This document shows positions 33,795 through 42,884 of a DNA stretch of 64,000 nt, in pieces. A program made the position numbers and the translations under genes. The stretch is from [Mycobacterium] crassicus (lineage in GTDB: Bacteria; Actinomycetota; Actinomycetes; Mycobacteriales; Mycobacteriaceae): positions 389,911 through 453,910 of the forward strand of contig NZ_CP084029.1 of the NCBI RefSeq assembly GCF_020181615.1, given 5' to 3'. A model generated the notes under the pieces. It had not been told where the DNA came from. It saw nothing but the letters and a program-made list of their open reading frames with translations, and did no database searches. Position 1 is the first letter of the stretch; each line of letters begins with the position of its first letter.

Positions 33795-36677
33795 ATGAGC
33801 ACGAGCCACACGAAAACCCACCGCCCGTTTCTGGGCCGCCTGGTCCGGACCCTCTCGGTGCCGATCATCGGATTCTGGGTGCTCCTCGCGGTTCTGCTGG
33901 GCACGGCCGTCCCGCCGCTGGGCGAGGTCGCAGCCAACGCCTCCGTGCCGATCAGCCCGATCGGGGCGCCGTCGTATCAGGCGATGCTCAATATCGGCAA
34001 GGTGTTTGAGCAGTACGACTCGGACTCCACCGCGATGGTCGTGCTGGAGGGCGAGGAGCCACTCGGCGAGGCCGCACACAAGTTCTACGACGAGATCATC
34101 GCCAAGCTGAACGCCGATCACGAACACGTGCAGAACGTCCAGGACTTCTGGAGCGATCCGCTGACCGCGGCCGGCTCGCAGAGTGTGGACGGCAAATCCG
34201 CCTACGTTCAGATCTTCCTCAACGGTTCGCAGGGCACCACCGCCAGCCACGAGTCGGTGGCCGAGGTGCGCGACCTCGTCGCCTCGATTCCCGCGCCGCC
34301 GGGCATCAAGGCCCACGTCGCGGGCAACACGGTCCTCAACGCCGACACCAGCGTGGCCGGCCATCAAAGTCTGCACACGATGGAGCTGGTCTCGGTCGCC
34401 ATCATCATCGTGATGCTGTTGAGCATCTACCGCTCGGTGGTGACCATGCTGATCTCGATGGTCGTGATCGGCCTCGGCTTGTTCAGTGCCATGGGCGTCA
34501 CGGCCGCGGTCGGCAACTTGAACATCATCGGTCTGACGCCGTACGCGGTGAGCATGGTGACCATGCTGTCGCTGGCCGCGATCACCGATTACCTGATCTT
34601 TCTCCTGGGCCGCTATCACGAGGAGAGAGCCAACGGCCTCGATCCCGAAGAGGCGTTCTATGTGTCCTACAGCGGCGTCTCGCACGTCATCCTCGGCTCC
34701 GGGTTGACCATCGTCGGCGCCTTGATGTGTCTGAGCATGACGACGCTGCCCTACTTCCGGACCATGGGTCCGCCCTGCGCGATCGCGATCCTGGTGGTCA
34801 TCGCCGCGGCACTGACCCTGGGGCCGGCGATACTGACCGTGGCGTCGAAGTTCGGGCTGCTCGATCCCCGACAGAATCTGTCGACGCGAAACTGGCGCAA
34901 GGTCGGCACCGTCACGGTGCGCTGGCCCGTTCCGGTCATCCTGCTGACCGGCGCGGTCGCCGTCGTCGGCTTCGTCAGCCTGCTGACGTACGTGCCGCAG
35001 TACAACGACCAGAAGTTCACGCCGCCCGATATGCCCGCCAACCTGGCCATGGCCGTCGCGGACCGGCACTTCTCCCAGGCCCGGATGAACCCCGAACTGT
35101 TGATGCTCGAGACCGACCACGACCTGCGCACCCCCGCGGACATGCTGGTGATCGAGAAGGTCGCCAAGGCCGTGTTTCGGATGCGCGGCATCGATCGGGT
35201 GCAGACCATCACCCGCCCGCTGGGCGCACCGATCGAGCACAGCTCCATCCCCTTCCTGCTCGGAGCGCAGAACGCCGGCATCATGCAGGCCGCGAAGTTC
35301 AACAACGACAACGCGGCGCAGATGCTCGAGCAGGCCGATGAGATGAGCACGACCATCGCCAACATGGAGCGCATGTACGCCATCACCAAGGAGATGACCG
35401 AAACCACGCACAGCATGGTCGGCCGGACGCACGTGTTGGTGGACACCACCGAGCAGTTACGCAACAACATCGCCGACTTCGACGACTTCTTCCGGGTGTT
35501 CCGCAACTATTTCTACTGGGAGCCGCACTGCTACGACATCCCGATCTGCCACTCACTGCGGTCGATCTTCGACACCATGGACGGCATCGACCAACTCACC
35601 GAAGAGATGGGCCTGCTCACCATGGACATGGATCATCTCGATGAGGTGCTGCCCCGGATGCTGCCGGTGCTGCGTGACACCGTCGAGTCGATGACGCGGA
35701 CGCGCGACCTCATGCTCGCGACCCACAGCATCATGGCCGGAACCCAAGCCCAGCAACAGGAATTGGCCAAAGGCGCCACCGAGATCGGCCTGTACTTCGA
35801 TCAGGCCAAAAACGATGACTTCTTCTATCTGCCGCCGGATGTGTTCGACAATCCCGACTTCCAGCGCGGGATCAAGATGTTCATGTCGCCGGACCACAAG
35901 TCGGTCCGGATGATCATCACCCACCAGGGCGACCCGGCCTCGGTGCAGGGCATCGCCCACGTCCGCGATCTCAAAGACACTGTCGCCGATGCCCTCAAGG
36001 GCACCCCGCTGGCCAGTGCCAAGGTGTCGGTCGCCGGCACCGCATCGCTGTACGCCGACATGCAGGACGGCGTCGTCGTCGACCTGATGATCGCGCTGAT
36101 CGCCTCGCTGATCCTGATCTTCGCGATCATGTTGATCATCACCCGCAGCGTGGTGGCCGCCCTGGTGATCGTCGGCACCGTCGCCGCATCCCTGGGCATC
36201 GCCTGCGGCCTGTCCGTTCTGCTCTGGCAGGACATCTTGGGCCTGGGCGTGCAGTGGATCGTGATCCCATTGTCGATGGTGATCCTGCTGGCCGTGGGAT
36301 CGGACTACAACCTGCTGGTGGTCTCGCGACTGCGGGAGGAGATCCACGCCGGGCTCAACACCGGCATCATCCGCGGGGTGGGGGCCACCGGACGTGTCGT
36401 CACCGCGGCCGGCCTGGTGTTCGCCTTCACCATGATGGCGATGATCGTCAGCGACCTACGGGTGGTCGGCCAACTCGGAATGACCATCGGCATCGGCCTG
36501 ATCATCGACACGCTGATCGTGCGGGCGTTCATGACACCGTCGATCGCCGCGGCGCTGGGCCGCTGGTTCTGGTGGCCGCTCAACACCTTTGAGATCACCC
36601 GGCGTGGCCGCAGTGAACCCGAACCCCAGATAGCGGAGGAGAACACCGCCCCCACTCCGCTGCCCACGTCGGTGTGA
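33795..36677 (+). CDS. MmpL transporter (RND family)
   Basis: 960 residues from ATG 33795. Twelve membrane segments arranged as one, then a large periplasmic loop, five, one, a second large loop and five. The proton-relay Asp-Tyr pairs are present in both halves: LAAITDYLIFLLGRYHEE and LLAVGSDYNLLVVSRLREE. The second loop (about 420-740) is long and coiled (QADEMSTTIANMERMYAITK), as in MmpL proteins of the lipid/siderophore type. The substrate is unknown. It is fused in one operon with mmpS upstream and tetR three bases downstream. Confidence 0.9.
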   Translation: MSTSHTKTHRPFLGRLVRTLSVPIIGFWVLLAVLLGTAVPPLGEVAANASVPISPIGAPSYQAMLNIGKVFEQYDSDSTAMVVLEGEEPLGEAAHKFYDEIIAKLNADHEHVQNVQDFWSDPLTAAGSQSVDGKSAYVQIFLNGSQGTTASHESVAEVRDLVASIPAPPGIKAHVAGNTVLNADTSVAGHQSLHTMELVSVAIIIVMLLSIYRSVVTMLISMVVIGLGLFSAMGVTAAVGNLNIIGLTPYAVSMVTMLSLAAITDYLIFLLGRYHEERANGLDPEEAFYVSYSGVSHVILGSGLTIVGALMCLSMTTLPYFRTMGPPCAIAILVVIAAALTLGPAILTVASKFGLLDPRQNLSTRNWRKVGTVTVRWPVPVILLTGAVAVVGFVSLLTYVPQYNDQKFTPPDMPANLAMAVADRHFSQARMNPELLMLETDHDLRTPADMLVIEKVAKAVFRMRGIDRVQTITRPLGAPIEHSSIPFLLGAQNAGIMQAAKFNNDNAAQMLEQADEMSTTIANMERMYAITKEMTETTHSMVGRTHVLVDTTEQLRNNIADFDDFFRVFRNYFYWEPHCYDIPICHSLRSIFDTMDGIDQLTEEMGLLTMDMDHLDEVLPRMLPVLRDTVESMTRTRDLMLATHSIMAGTQAQQQELAKGATEIGLYFDQAKNDDFFYLPPDVFDNPDFQRGIKMFMSPDHKSVRMIITHQGDPASVQGIAHVRDLKDTVADALKGTPLASAKVSVAGTASLYADMQDGVVVDLMIALIASLILIFAIMLIITRSVVAALVIVGTVAASLGIACGLSVLLWQDILGLGVQWIVIPLSMVILLAVGSDYNLLVVSRLREEIHAGLNTGIIRGVGATGRVVTAAGLVFAFTMMAMIVSDLRVVGQLGMTIGIGLIIDTLIVRAFMTPSIAAALGRWFWWPLNTFEITRRGRSEPEPQIAEENTAPTPLPTSV

Positions 36678-36680
36678 TGC

Positions 36681-37307
36681 ATGGCGGACACCGAATCGAC
36701 ATTGCGCCGGCGCACCGATGGGCGGCTGGACAGAACGCGTGATCCCGCGATCCTCGATGCGGCGCTGGCCGCCTTGACCGAGAACGGTTACCACGACACC
36801 AACATGAACGACATCGCCGCGCGGGCCGGTGTCGGCAAGGCCGCGATATACCGCCGCTGGACGTCGAAGGCCGCGTTGATCGCCGATGCGCTGGTGTACT
36901 GGCGGCCCGAGCTCGCCCACGATGACGTCGCCGACACCGGCAGCCTGGCCGGAGACTTCGACGAGCTGGTCGAACGCATCGGGCGCAACGACAACGACCT
37001 GATCTCCAACGACGTGGTGCTGCAGGTGGCCGTCGAGGCCGCGCAGGACGCGCAGCTTGCCGCGGCCCTCGACGACCTGCTGCTACTGAAGGGCAGGCGG
37101 ATGGTCACCACGATTCTCCAGCGGGCAGCCGAACGCGGGGAGGTGGCAGCCGGCGCCGACTGGTCGCTGATCGCCGATGCGCTGACCGGGCTGGGCCTGA
37201 TCCGGGTCATGAGCGGTCAGAGCTTCGACGCGAAGTTCGCCCGGCAGGTCATCGACACCCTGGTGCTTCCCGCCGTCCTCGCGGCGAACGGTGGCCGGGC
37301 CCGATAA
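36681..37307 (+). CDS. TetR regulator of the mmpS-mmpL operon
   Basis: 208 residues. HTH: ILDAALAALTENGYHDTNMN then DIAARAGVGKAAIYRRWTSK. The C-terminal domain is the TetR_C type. Only three bases separate it from mmpL, so it is the last gene of that operon and probably represses it at the CGGAAC/GTTCCG cluster upstream of mmpS. The stop is directly adjacent to the end of the convergent aminotransferase gene. Confidence 0.88.
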   Translation: MADTESTLRRRTDGRLDRTRDPAILDAALAALTENGYHDTNMNDIAARAGVGKAAIYRRWTSKAALIADALVYWRPELAHDDVADTGSLAGDFDELVERIGRNDNDLISNDVVLQVAVEAAQDAQLAAALDDLLLLKGRRMVTTILQRAAERGEVAAGADWSLIADALTGLGLIRVMSGQSFDAKFARQVIDTLVLPAVLAANGGRAR

Positions 37308-38585
37308 CTACGACGGGCGGTAGCCGACCAGGAAGTTACCCAGCCGTTCGATGGCGCTGGACAGATCCCGGGCCCACGGCAGGGTCACGATGCGCAGGTG
37401 GTCCGGCGCCGGCCAGTTGAAACCGGTGCCCTGGGTGACCAGGATCTTCTCGGACAGCAGCAGGTCCAACACCAACTGCTCGTCGTCCTCGATCGGGTAG
37501 ACCTCGGGGTCCAGTCGCGGGAACGCGTACAGCGCTCCGCTCGGCTTCACGCAGGAGACGCCCGGGATCTCGTTGAGCTTGCTCCAGGCGACGTCACGCT
37601 GTTCGAGCAGTCGCCCACCCGGCAGCACCAGGTCATCGATGCTCTGGTGGCCGCCCAACGCCACCTGAATGGCGTGCTGGGCCGGCACATTCGGGCACAG
37701 CCGCATGTTGGCCAGCAGGTTGATGCCCTCCAGGAAGCTGGTCGCATGCTCCTTGGGGCCGGTGATCGCCACCCAGCCGGAGCGGTAGCCGGCCACCCGG
37801 TAGGCCTTCGACAGCCCGTTGAAGGTCAGGCACAGCAGATCCGGCGCCAGGGTGGCCAGGCTGATGTGCTCGGCGTCGTCGTAGAGGATCTTGTCGTAGA
37901 TCTCATCGGCCAACAGCAGCAACTGATGCTTGCGGGCGAGTTCAACGATCTGGGCGAGCACCTCGCGGCCGTAGACCGCACCGGTCGGATTGTTCGGGTT
38001 GATCACCACCAGCGCCTTGGTGCGCTCGGTGATCTTCGATTCCATGTCGGCGATGTCGGGCTGCCAGCCCTGGGTCTCGTCGCACAGGTAGTGCACCGGG
38101 GTGCCGCCGGCCAGTGACGTCGCCGCCGTCCACAGCGGGTAGTCCGGGGCGGGCAGCAGCACCTGATCGCCGTTGTCCAGCAATGCCTGCAGCACCATCG
38201 TGATGAGCTCGGAGACCCCGTTGCCCAGGTAGACGTCGTCGACGTCGAAGCGGGGGAAGCCCTCGACCAGCTCATAGCGGGTGACCACCGCCCGGCGGGC
38301 CGGCAGGATGCCCTGCGAGTCGGAGTAGCCCTGCGCATACGGCAACGCCTGGATCATGTCCCGCATGATCACGTCGGGCGCGTCGAACCCGAACGGCGCC
38401 GGGTTGCCGATGTTGAGCTTGAGGATGCGGTGCCCCTCGGCCTCCATCCGGGCGGCCTGGGCGTGGATCGGGCCGCGGATCTCGTAGAGGACGTCCTGCA
38501 GCTTGGTCGACTGCGCGAACGTGCGCTGCCGTTGCTGGCCGCCGGCGGCGGGCCAGGGAGCATGAGGCAACTGATGAGCGGTCAC
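37308..38585 (-). CDS. aspC: Class I/II aminotransferase (AspC/alanine transaminase, Rv0337c)
   Basis: 425 residues from GTG 38585; a TTG at 38612 would add nine residues and is less likely. Fold-type I PLP enzyme: NIGNPAPFGFDAPD, VYLGNGVSELITMVLQALLD, NPNNPTGAVYGREVL, LLADEIYDKILYD, and the PLP-lysine motif TFNGLSKAYRVAGYRSGW. Rv0337c homologues act on alanine or aspartate with 2-oxoglutarate. The next gene on the same strand upstream is etfD, separated by a hairpin terminator, so it likely has its own promoter. Confidence 0.88.
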   Translation of the reverse strand: MTAHQLPHAPWPAAGGQQRQRTFAQSTKLQDVLYEIRGPIHAQAARMEAEGHRILKLNIGNPAPFGFDAPDVIMRDMIQALPYAQGYSDSQGILPARRAVVTRYELVEGFPRFDVDDVYLGNGVSELITMVLQALLDNGDQVLLPAPDYPLWTAATSLAGGTPVHYLCDETQGWQPDIADMESKITERTKALVVINPNNPTGAVYGREVLAQIVELARKHQLLLLADEIYDKILYDDAEHISLATLAPDLLCLTFNGLSKAYRVAGYRSGWVAITGPKEHATSFLEGINLLANMRLCPNVPAQHAIQVALGGHQSIDDLVLPGGRLLEQRDVAWSKLNEIPGVSCVKPSGALYAFPRLDPEVYPIEDDEQLVLDLLLSEKILVTQGTGFNWPAPDHLRIVTLPWARDLSSAIERLGNFLVGYRPS

Positions 38586-38634
38586 GTCGACAATATTCCC
38601 ACAACTGTCCAATCAAAATTTGCCCGAGAAACAA

Positions 38635-38668
38635 GTTGGGGCCGTATGTGCATGCACACGGCCCCAAC
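38635..38668 (-). terminator. Hairpin terminator after etfD
   Basis: GTTGGGGCCGT (38635-38645) and ACGGCCCCAAC (38658-38668) are perfectly complementary; the TGTGCATGCACA centre can also pair. On the minus strand it follows the etfD stop and is succeeded by TTGTTT, then aspC. Confidence 0.7.
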
Positions 38669-38676
38669 CTGTTATC

Positions 38677-39190
38677 TCAGTGTTTGCCCGGTGGCCGTGC
38701 GCCGCGCGCGATCCCCAGCCCCTTGACCGGGGGCTGCTCGGCGGGAGCGGCCTGCTCGGCCGGAGCCGCCGCAGGTTCAGCCGGTGCGGCCTCGGCGGCC
38801 GGCTCGGCCGGAGCGGACTCAGCCGCCGGTGCTGCGGGAGCGGCCGGGGCCGCCTTCTTGGCGCCGGGCTTGCGGGCACCCGCCGCCATGCCGAGGCCCT
38901 TGACCGGTGCTGCCGGAGCTGCCTCAGCCGCGGGTGCCGCGGGTGCTGCCGACTCGGCCGCGGGGGTCGCCTGCTCTGCCGGGGCGGCAGCGGCCGGAGC
39001 CGCCTTCTTGGCACCGGGGCGCTTGGCTCCGCCGGCCATCCCCAGCCCCTTGACCGGTGCCGCGGGCGCAGCCGGAGCCGCGCTCGCCTCGGCAGCCGGG
39101 GCGGCAGCGGCCGGGGCCGCCTTCTTGGCACCGGGGCGCTTGGCTCCGCCGGCCATGCCCAAACCGGTGACCGGCTTGGTGTCCACCGGA
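38677..39190 (-). repeat. Ala/Pro-rich tail of EtfD with four KGLGMA-type units
   Basis: Units read TGLGMAGGAKRPGAKKAAP, KGLGMAGGAKRPGAKKAAP, KGLGMAAGARKPGAKKAAP and KGLGIARGARPPGKH, separated by Ala/Pro/Glu linkers. The DNA copies around 39000 and 39130 are nearly identical. Confidence 0.75.
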
Positions 39191-41520
39191 GCGGCGGCAG
39201 CCGCCGGCTTCTCCAGCGTCTGGGTTGCCGTGGCAGAAGCCGCCGGTGCCGCCTGCTCGGCCTTCTTCGGCGCAGCCTCGGCAGCCCTGGCGGCGGCAGT
39301 TCCCTTGGCGGGCAACGTAACTCCGGTCAGGTCCAGCGAGTCCAGCAGGATCTGGGCGATGTCACGCACGTCCACACCGGTGCGCCCGGAGGCCTCGATG
39401 CGGTCGTCAAGACCGTCGCTGATCATCACCCGGCAGAACGGGCACGCGGTGGCGATGGTGGTGGCACCGGTGGCCAGCGCCTCGTCGACGCGGTCGTGGT
39501 TCACCCGCTTGCCGATGTGCTCTTCCATCCACATCCGGGCGCCGCCCGCCCCGCAGCAGAACGAGCGGTCGCGGTTACGCGGCATCTCGATCAGGTTGGC
39601 GCCCGCGGCGGTGACGAGCTCGCGCGGCGGCTCGTACACCTTGTTGTGGCGGCCCAGGAAGCACGGGTCGTGGTAGGTGACGTCCCGCGACATCGGGGTG
39701 ACCGGTACCAGCCGCTGGTCCCGGATCAACCGGTTGAGCACCTGGCTGTGGTGCAGCACCGTGTACTCGCTGCCCAGCTGAGGGTATTCGCGCGAGATGG
39801 TGTTGAAGCAGTGCGGGCAGCTGGCGATGATCTTGCGTTCCGGCTTGTCCAGGCCGTCGAACACCTCGTTGAGCATCTCGACGTTCTGGGTGGCCAGCTG
39901 CTGGAACAGGAACTCGTTGCCGGAGCGCCGGGCCGGGTCGCCGGTGCAGGTCTCGCCGGTGCCCAGCACCAGGAACTTCACTCCGGCGGCGGCCAGCAGT
40001 TCCGCGGTCGCCTTGGTGGTCTTCTTGGCGCGATCCTCATAGGCGCCCGCGCAACCCACCCAGAACAGGTACTCGAACCCGTCGAAGCTCTCGACGTCCT
40101 GGCCGTAGACCGGGATGTCGAAGCTGAGCTCGTCGATCCAGGAGGTGCGCTCGCTGGCGTTCTGCCCCCACGGGTTGCCCTTGTTCTCCAGGTTCTTGAA
40201 CAGCACAGCCAGCTCGGACGGGAACTCCGACTCCATCAGCACCTGGTAGCGGCGCATGTCCAGGATGTGGTCGATGTGCTCGATGTCCACCGGGCACTGC
40301 TCGACGCAGGCGCCGCAGTTGGTGCACGACCACAGCACGTCGGGGTCGATCACGCCACCCTGCTCGGCGGTGCCGACCAGCGGTCGGGTGGCCTGCTCCG
40401 GGCCGGAGCCGCCGATGCGCTCGAAGCCCTTCTCCGGAACATGGTGGCCGGCCAGCGGCTTGGCGTCGGCCAGGTCGACCTCACCGGTCGGCATCGGCTT
40501 GTCCCCGAGCAGGTACGGCGCCTTGGCCATCCAGTGGTCGCGCAGGTCCATCACCAGCAGCTTGGGGCTCAGCGGCTTGCCGGTGTTCCACGCCGGGCAC
40601 TGCGACTGGCAGCGCCCGCACTCGGTGCAGGTGGCGAAGTCGAGCATGCCCTTCCAGGAGAAGTCGTCGATCTTGCCGCGGCCGAATACCGCGTCCTCCG
40701 GCGGGTTGTCGAAGTCCAGCGGCTTGCCGTCGTACTCGATCGGCAGCAGCGGGCCCAGCCCGTTGGGCAGTCGCTTGAAGGTGACGTTGATCGGCGCCAG
40801 GAAGATGTGCAGGTGCTTGGAGTGCAGCACGATCAGCAGGAAGCCGAGGGCCACCGCAACGTGCAGCAGCAGTGCGACGGTCTCGATGGTCTCGTTGGCG
40901 GCGAGCCCCAGCGGCTCCATGATCTTGCCCATGAGATGCGACAGGTAGGCGCCCTTGCCGTAGGGCAGGCTGCCGGTGTTGACCGCGGCTCCGCGCAGCA
41001 GCAGGAAGGTCCAGACCACGTTGAGGATCATCACCAGGATCAGCCAGGCGCCGCCGTTGTGTGAGCCGTAGAACCGGGATGACCGGCCGTGCTCGGTCGG
41101 GTTGCGCAGGATCCGGATGATCATGAACACGAAGATCGACAGGGTGACCGCGGTGATGAAGAAGTCCTGCATGAAGCCCAGGACGTCCCAGTGGCCGACG
41201 ATCGGTATGGCGAAGTGTGCGTTGAACATCTGGCCGTAGGCCTCGATGTAGACGGTGATCAGCACGAAGAACGCCCACATGGTGAAGAAGTGCGCGATGC
41301 CCGGGATCGACCATTTCAGCAGCTTGGCCTGCCCGGCGACCTCACGAAGCTGGGTCCATACCCGGGTCTTGACGTCGGTGGTCCGCTCGGCGCCGACCTT
41401 CACGCCGGACATGACAAGTCGGTAGAGCCAGAACACCCGGCGTGCGGCCAGCAGGCCGACGAACGCCGTCATGGACAGGCCGACGACCAGCCTGATCAGC
41501 ATTAGGACATTTTCGGTCAC
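38677..41520 (-). CDS. etfD: EtfD: membrane iron-sulfur ETF:menaquinone oxidoreductase (Rv0338c)
   Basis: 947 residues, GTG start. The N-terminal third has about six membrane segments (MLIRLVVGLSMTAFVGLLAA; ITAVTLSIFVFMIIRIL). Two 4Fe-4S clusters follow: CTECGRCQSQCPAWN and CTNCGACVEQCPVD. Two CCG-type domains come next (CPHCFNTISREYP, YHDPCFLGRHN, SFCCGAGGARMW, ACPFCRVM), as in HdrB/GlpC. Homologue Rv0338c passes electrons from acyl-CoA dehydrogenases through ETF to menaquinone during fatty-acid oxidation. The final ~170 residues are an Ala/Pro-rich tail with four KGLGMAxGAK/R units. The protein is longer than Rv0338c as I remember it (about 880), mostly because of this tail. Confidence 0.9.
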   Translation of the reverse strand: MTENVLMLIRLVVGLSMTAFVGLLAARRVFWLYRLVMSGVKVGAERTTDVKTRVWTQLREVAGQAKLLKWSIPGIAHFFTMWAFFVLITVYIEAYGQMFNAHFAIPIVGHWDVLGFMQDFFITAVTLSIFVFMIIRILRNPTEHGRSSRFYGSHNGGAWLILVMILNVVWTFLLLRGAAVNTGSLPYGKGAYLSHLMGKIMEPLGLAANETIETVALLLHVAVALGFLLIVLHSKHLHIFLAPINVTFKRLPNGLGPLLPIEYDGKPLDFDNPPEDAVFGRGKIDDFSWKGMLDFATCTECGRCQSQCPAWNTGKPLSPKLLVMDLRDHWMAKAPYLLGDKPMPTGEVDLADAKPLAGHHVPEKGFERIGGSGPEQATRPLVGTAEQGGVIDPDVLWSCTNCGACVEQCPVDIEHIDHILDMRRYQVLMESEFPSELAVLFKNLENKGNPWGQNASERTSWIDELSFDIPVYGQDVESFDGFEYLFWVGCAGAYEDRAKKTTKATAELLAAAGVKFLVLGTGETCTGDPARRSGNEFLFQQLATQNVEMLNEVFDGLDKPERKIIASCPHCFNTISREYPQLGSEYTVLHHSQVLNRLIRDQRLVPVTPMSRDVTYHDPCFLGRHNKVYEPPRELVTAAGANLIEMPRNRDRSFCCGAGGARMWMEEHIGKRVNHDRVDEALATGATTIATACPFCRVMISDGLDDRIEASGRTGVDVRDIAQILLDSLDLTGVTLPAKGTAAARAAEAAPKKAEQAAPAASATATQTLEKPAAAAAPVDTKPVTGLGMAGGAKRPGAKKAAPAAAAPAAEASAAPAAPAAPVKGLGMAGGAKRPGAKKAAPAAAAPAEQATPAAESAAPAAPAAEAAPAAPVKGLGMAAGARKPGAKKAAPAAPAAPAAESAPAEPAAEAAPAEPAAAPAEQAAPAEQPPVKGLGIARGARPPGKH

Positions 41521-41540
41521 GGAGTGTCTCTCCCATCCAT

Positions 41541-41588
41541 AAGTTACCGATCAGTAACTTAACTATGGTTACTGACGGGTAACTTACC
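41541..41588. promoter_or_regulatory. TTAC-N6-GTAA operator cluster before etfD
   Basis: AAGTTAC-N6-GTAACTT (41541-41560), GTTAC-N6-GTAAC (41568-41583) and the overlapping GGTAA-C-TTACC (41578-41588). The spacing and symmetry fit a TetR-family dimer. The regulator is not in this window next to the gene. Confidence 0.65.
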
Positions 41589-41738
41589 GCCAATCGTGCA
41601 CAACAAGCTGCTCAAGCCCTTCCTTGATGCTCGCCCATAGTGCCACCCCCGTCCCGTATTGCGCGACGCAGGATGGCCTAACTGTATCGGCCGGCGACCG
41701 TTTGGTTGGGCTTTCGTGACCCCTGAGGGGCTGTGCGC

Positions 41739-42341
41739 CTATCGCAGGCCCGGCGGCAGCGGGATGACGATCTCCGACGGCCGCGTGGGCCCGGACGTGG
41801 TGGCCGGCGGCTGAGTGGTGGTGGGCGGCTGAGTGGTGGGCGGCGCCGTTGTTGTCGGCGCGGTCGTGGTGGGTGCTGGGGTGGTCGTCGGCGTGGTGGT
41901 TGTCGGCGCTGGTTTCCACTCTGACGTGCTGGGCGCCGGCTGCGTTGTCGTGGCCGGTGGCGGGTTCTCGCCGGAGGGGGCCTCCGGCGCGGCCGGCTGC
42001 GGGACAGGGGCGACCGGCTCGTCGGCGGGGGTCTCCACGGCGGACGAGACCGTTGTTGTCGTCGTCGTCGGTTCGGTGTGTCCGGTGTCCCTGTTCACCA
42101 GCCGGACCATTCCCCACACCAGCGCGGAGAGCAGGATCGCGGTGAGCACACCCCAGCCGACCAGCGCGAGGGGCTTGAGGTACCACGGCGTGGGCGGTGG
42201 TTCGGGAGGCTGGGGCCAGCCGGGTTGCTGACCGGTGGGCTCGCCGTACTGGCTTCCGCCGTACTCGTTGGAGCCGTACTCGTCGGAGTAGGCAGCCGGC
42301 TCGCTGTAGTTGCCGCCCCCGCGATAGTCGTAGCCCGCCAT
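41739..42341 (-). CDS. Single-pass membrane protein with Thr/Pro-rich tail
   Basis: 200 residues from ATG 42341; GTG codons at 42383 or 42389 are alternatives. The N-terminus (MAGYDYRGGGNYSEPAAYSD) is Tyr/Gly-rich, then a Pro-rich patch, one membrane segment (LVGWGVLTAILLSALVWGMV) and an outer tail of Thr/Pro repeats (TTTTPTTTPAPTTTAP) ending in SEIVIPLPPGLR. The plan and the MAxY start match the protein at 42885-43547, two genes upstream. Function unknown. Confidence 0.7.
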   Translation of the reverse strand: MAGYDYRGGGNYSEPAAYSDEYGSNEYGGSQYGEPTGQQPGWPQPPEPPPTPWYLKPLALVGWGVLTAILLSALVWGMVRLVNRDTGHTEPTTTTTTVSSAVETPADEPVAPVPQPAAPEAPSGENPPPATTTQPAPSTSEWKPAPTTTTPTTTPAPTTTAPTTTAPPTTQPPTTTQPPATTSGPTRPSEIVIPLPPGLR

Positions 42342-42477
42342 CTGGGTCGGCTCGTTGTTCGGGTCGTCCGGCGTTCGCTCCACGCGCACCGATGGTAGGT
42401 GCCGCGGCTGACGAGTAGCTGTGCCTACTGGCGGCGTGGGGGCGTGTCGTCGGTGTGTACGGCCTGGCCGCAGCGGG

Positions 42478-42846
42478 TCAGCGCGCCCAGCGGCGCGCGA
42501 CCAGCGCGAACACAACGCGCCAGCCGAGCAGGAAAGCGCCGGTCACCGTGGACGCGACGATGACGAAACTCCACGCCACCCCTGCCGACGTCGCCGCTCG
42601 CAGGACCATGCCGACCAGCACCGTCGATATCCAGACGATCACCCCGGTGGGCGCCAGAGCAGTGGGCCTGCGCCAGCCGCGGGACAGCAGCCAACCCAGT
42701 GCGGTGCCGGTCAGAAACGGCCAGGCTGTGGTCGCCAGACCGCTCAGATCGATGCCCTCGTCATGGCTACGACGGCCGAGAGCGCAGAAGATCAGAACGG
42801 CCGTCACGTCAACACCGAGCCAGACCGGCTCCCGACGCGGTTGCAT
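42478..42846 (-). CDS. DUF3054 membrane protein
   Basis: 122 residues with four membrane segments: VDVTAVLIFCALGRRSHDEG at the start (the typical DUF3054 opening with GRxSH), TAWPFLTGTALGWLLSRGW, TGVIVWISTVLVGMVLRA and SFVIVASTVTGAFLLGWRVV. Function unknown. It sits between two Thr/Ser/Pro-tailed membrane proteins on the same strand. Confidence 0.8.
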   Translation of the reverse strand: MQPRREPVWLGVDVTAVLIFCALGRRSHDEGIDLSGLATTAWPFLTGTALGWLLSRGWRRPTALAPTGVIVWISTVLVGMVLRAATSAGVAWSFVIVASTVTGAFLLGWRVVFALVARRWAR

Positions 42847-42884
42847 GCGGCGAGACTACCGGGCAGTGCGAGTGACTCTGCCGC

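Noticed and set aside
38620..41064. Long plus-strand open frame of 814 codons
   Set aside because: It is the antisense shadow of etfD; GC-rich codon bias opens the opposite frame. The minus strand carries clear iron-sulfur motifs.
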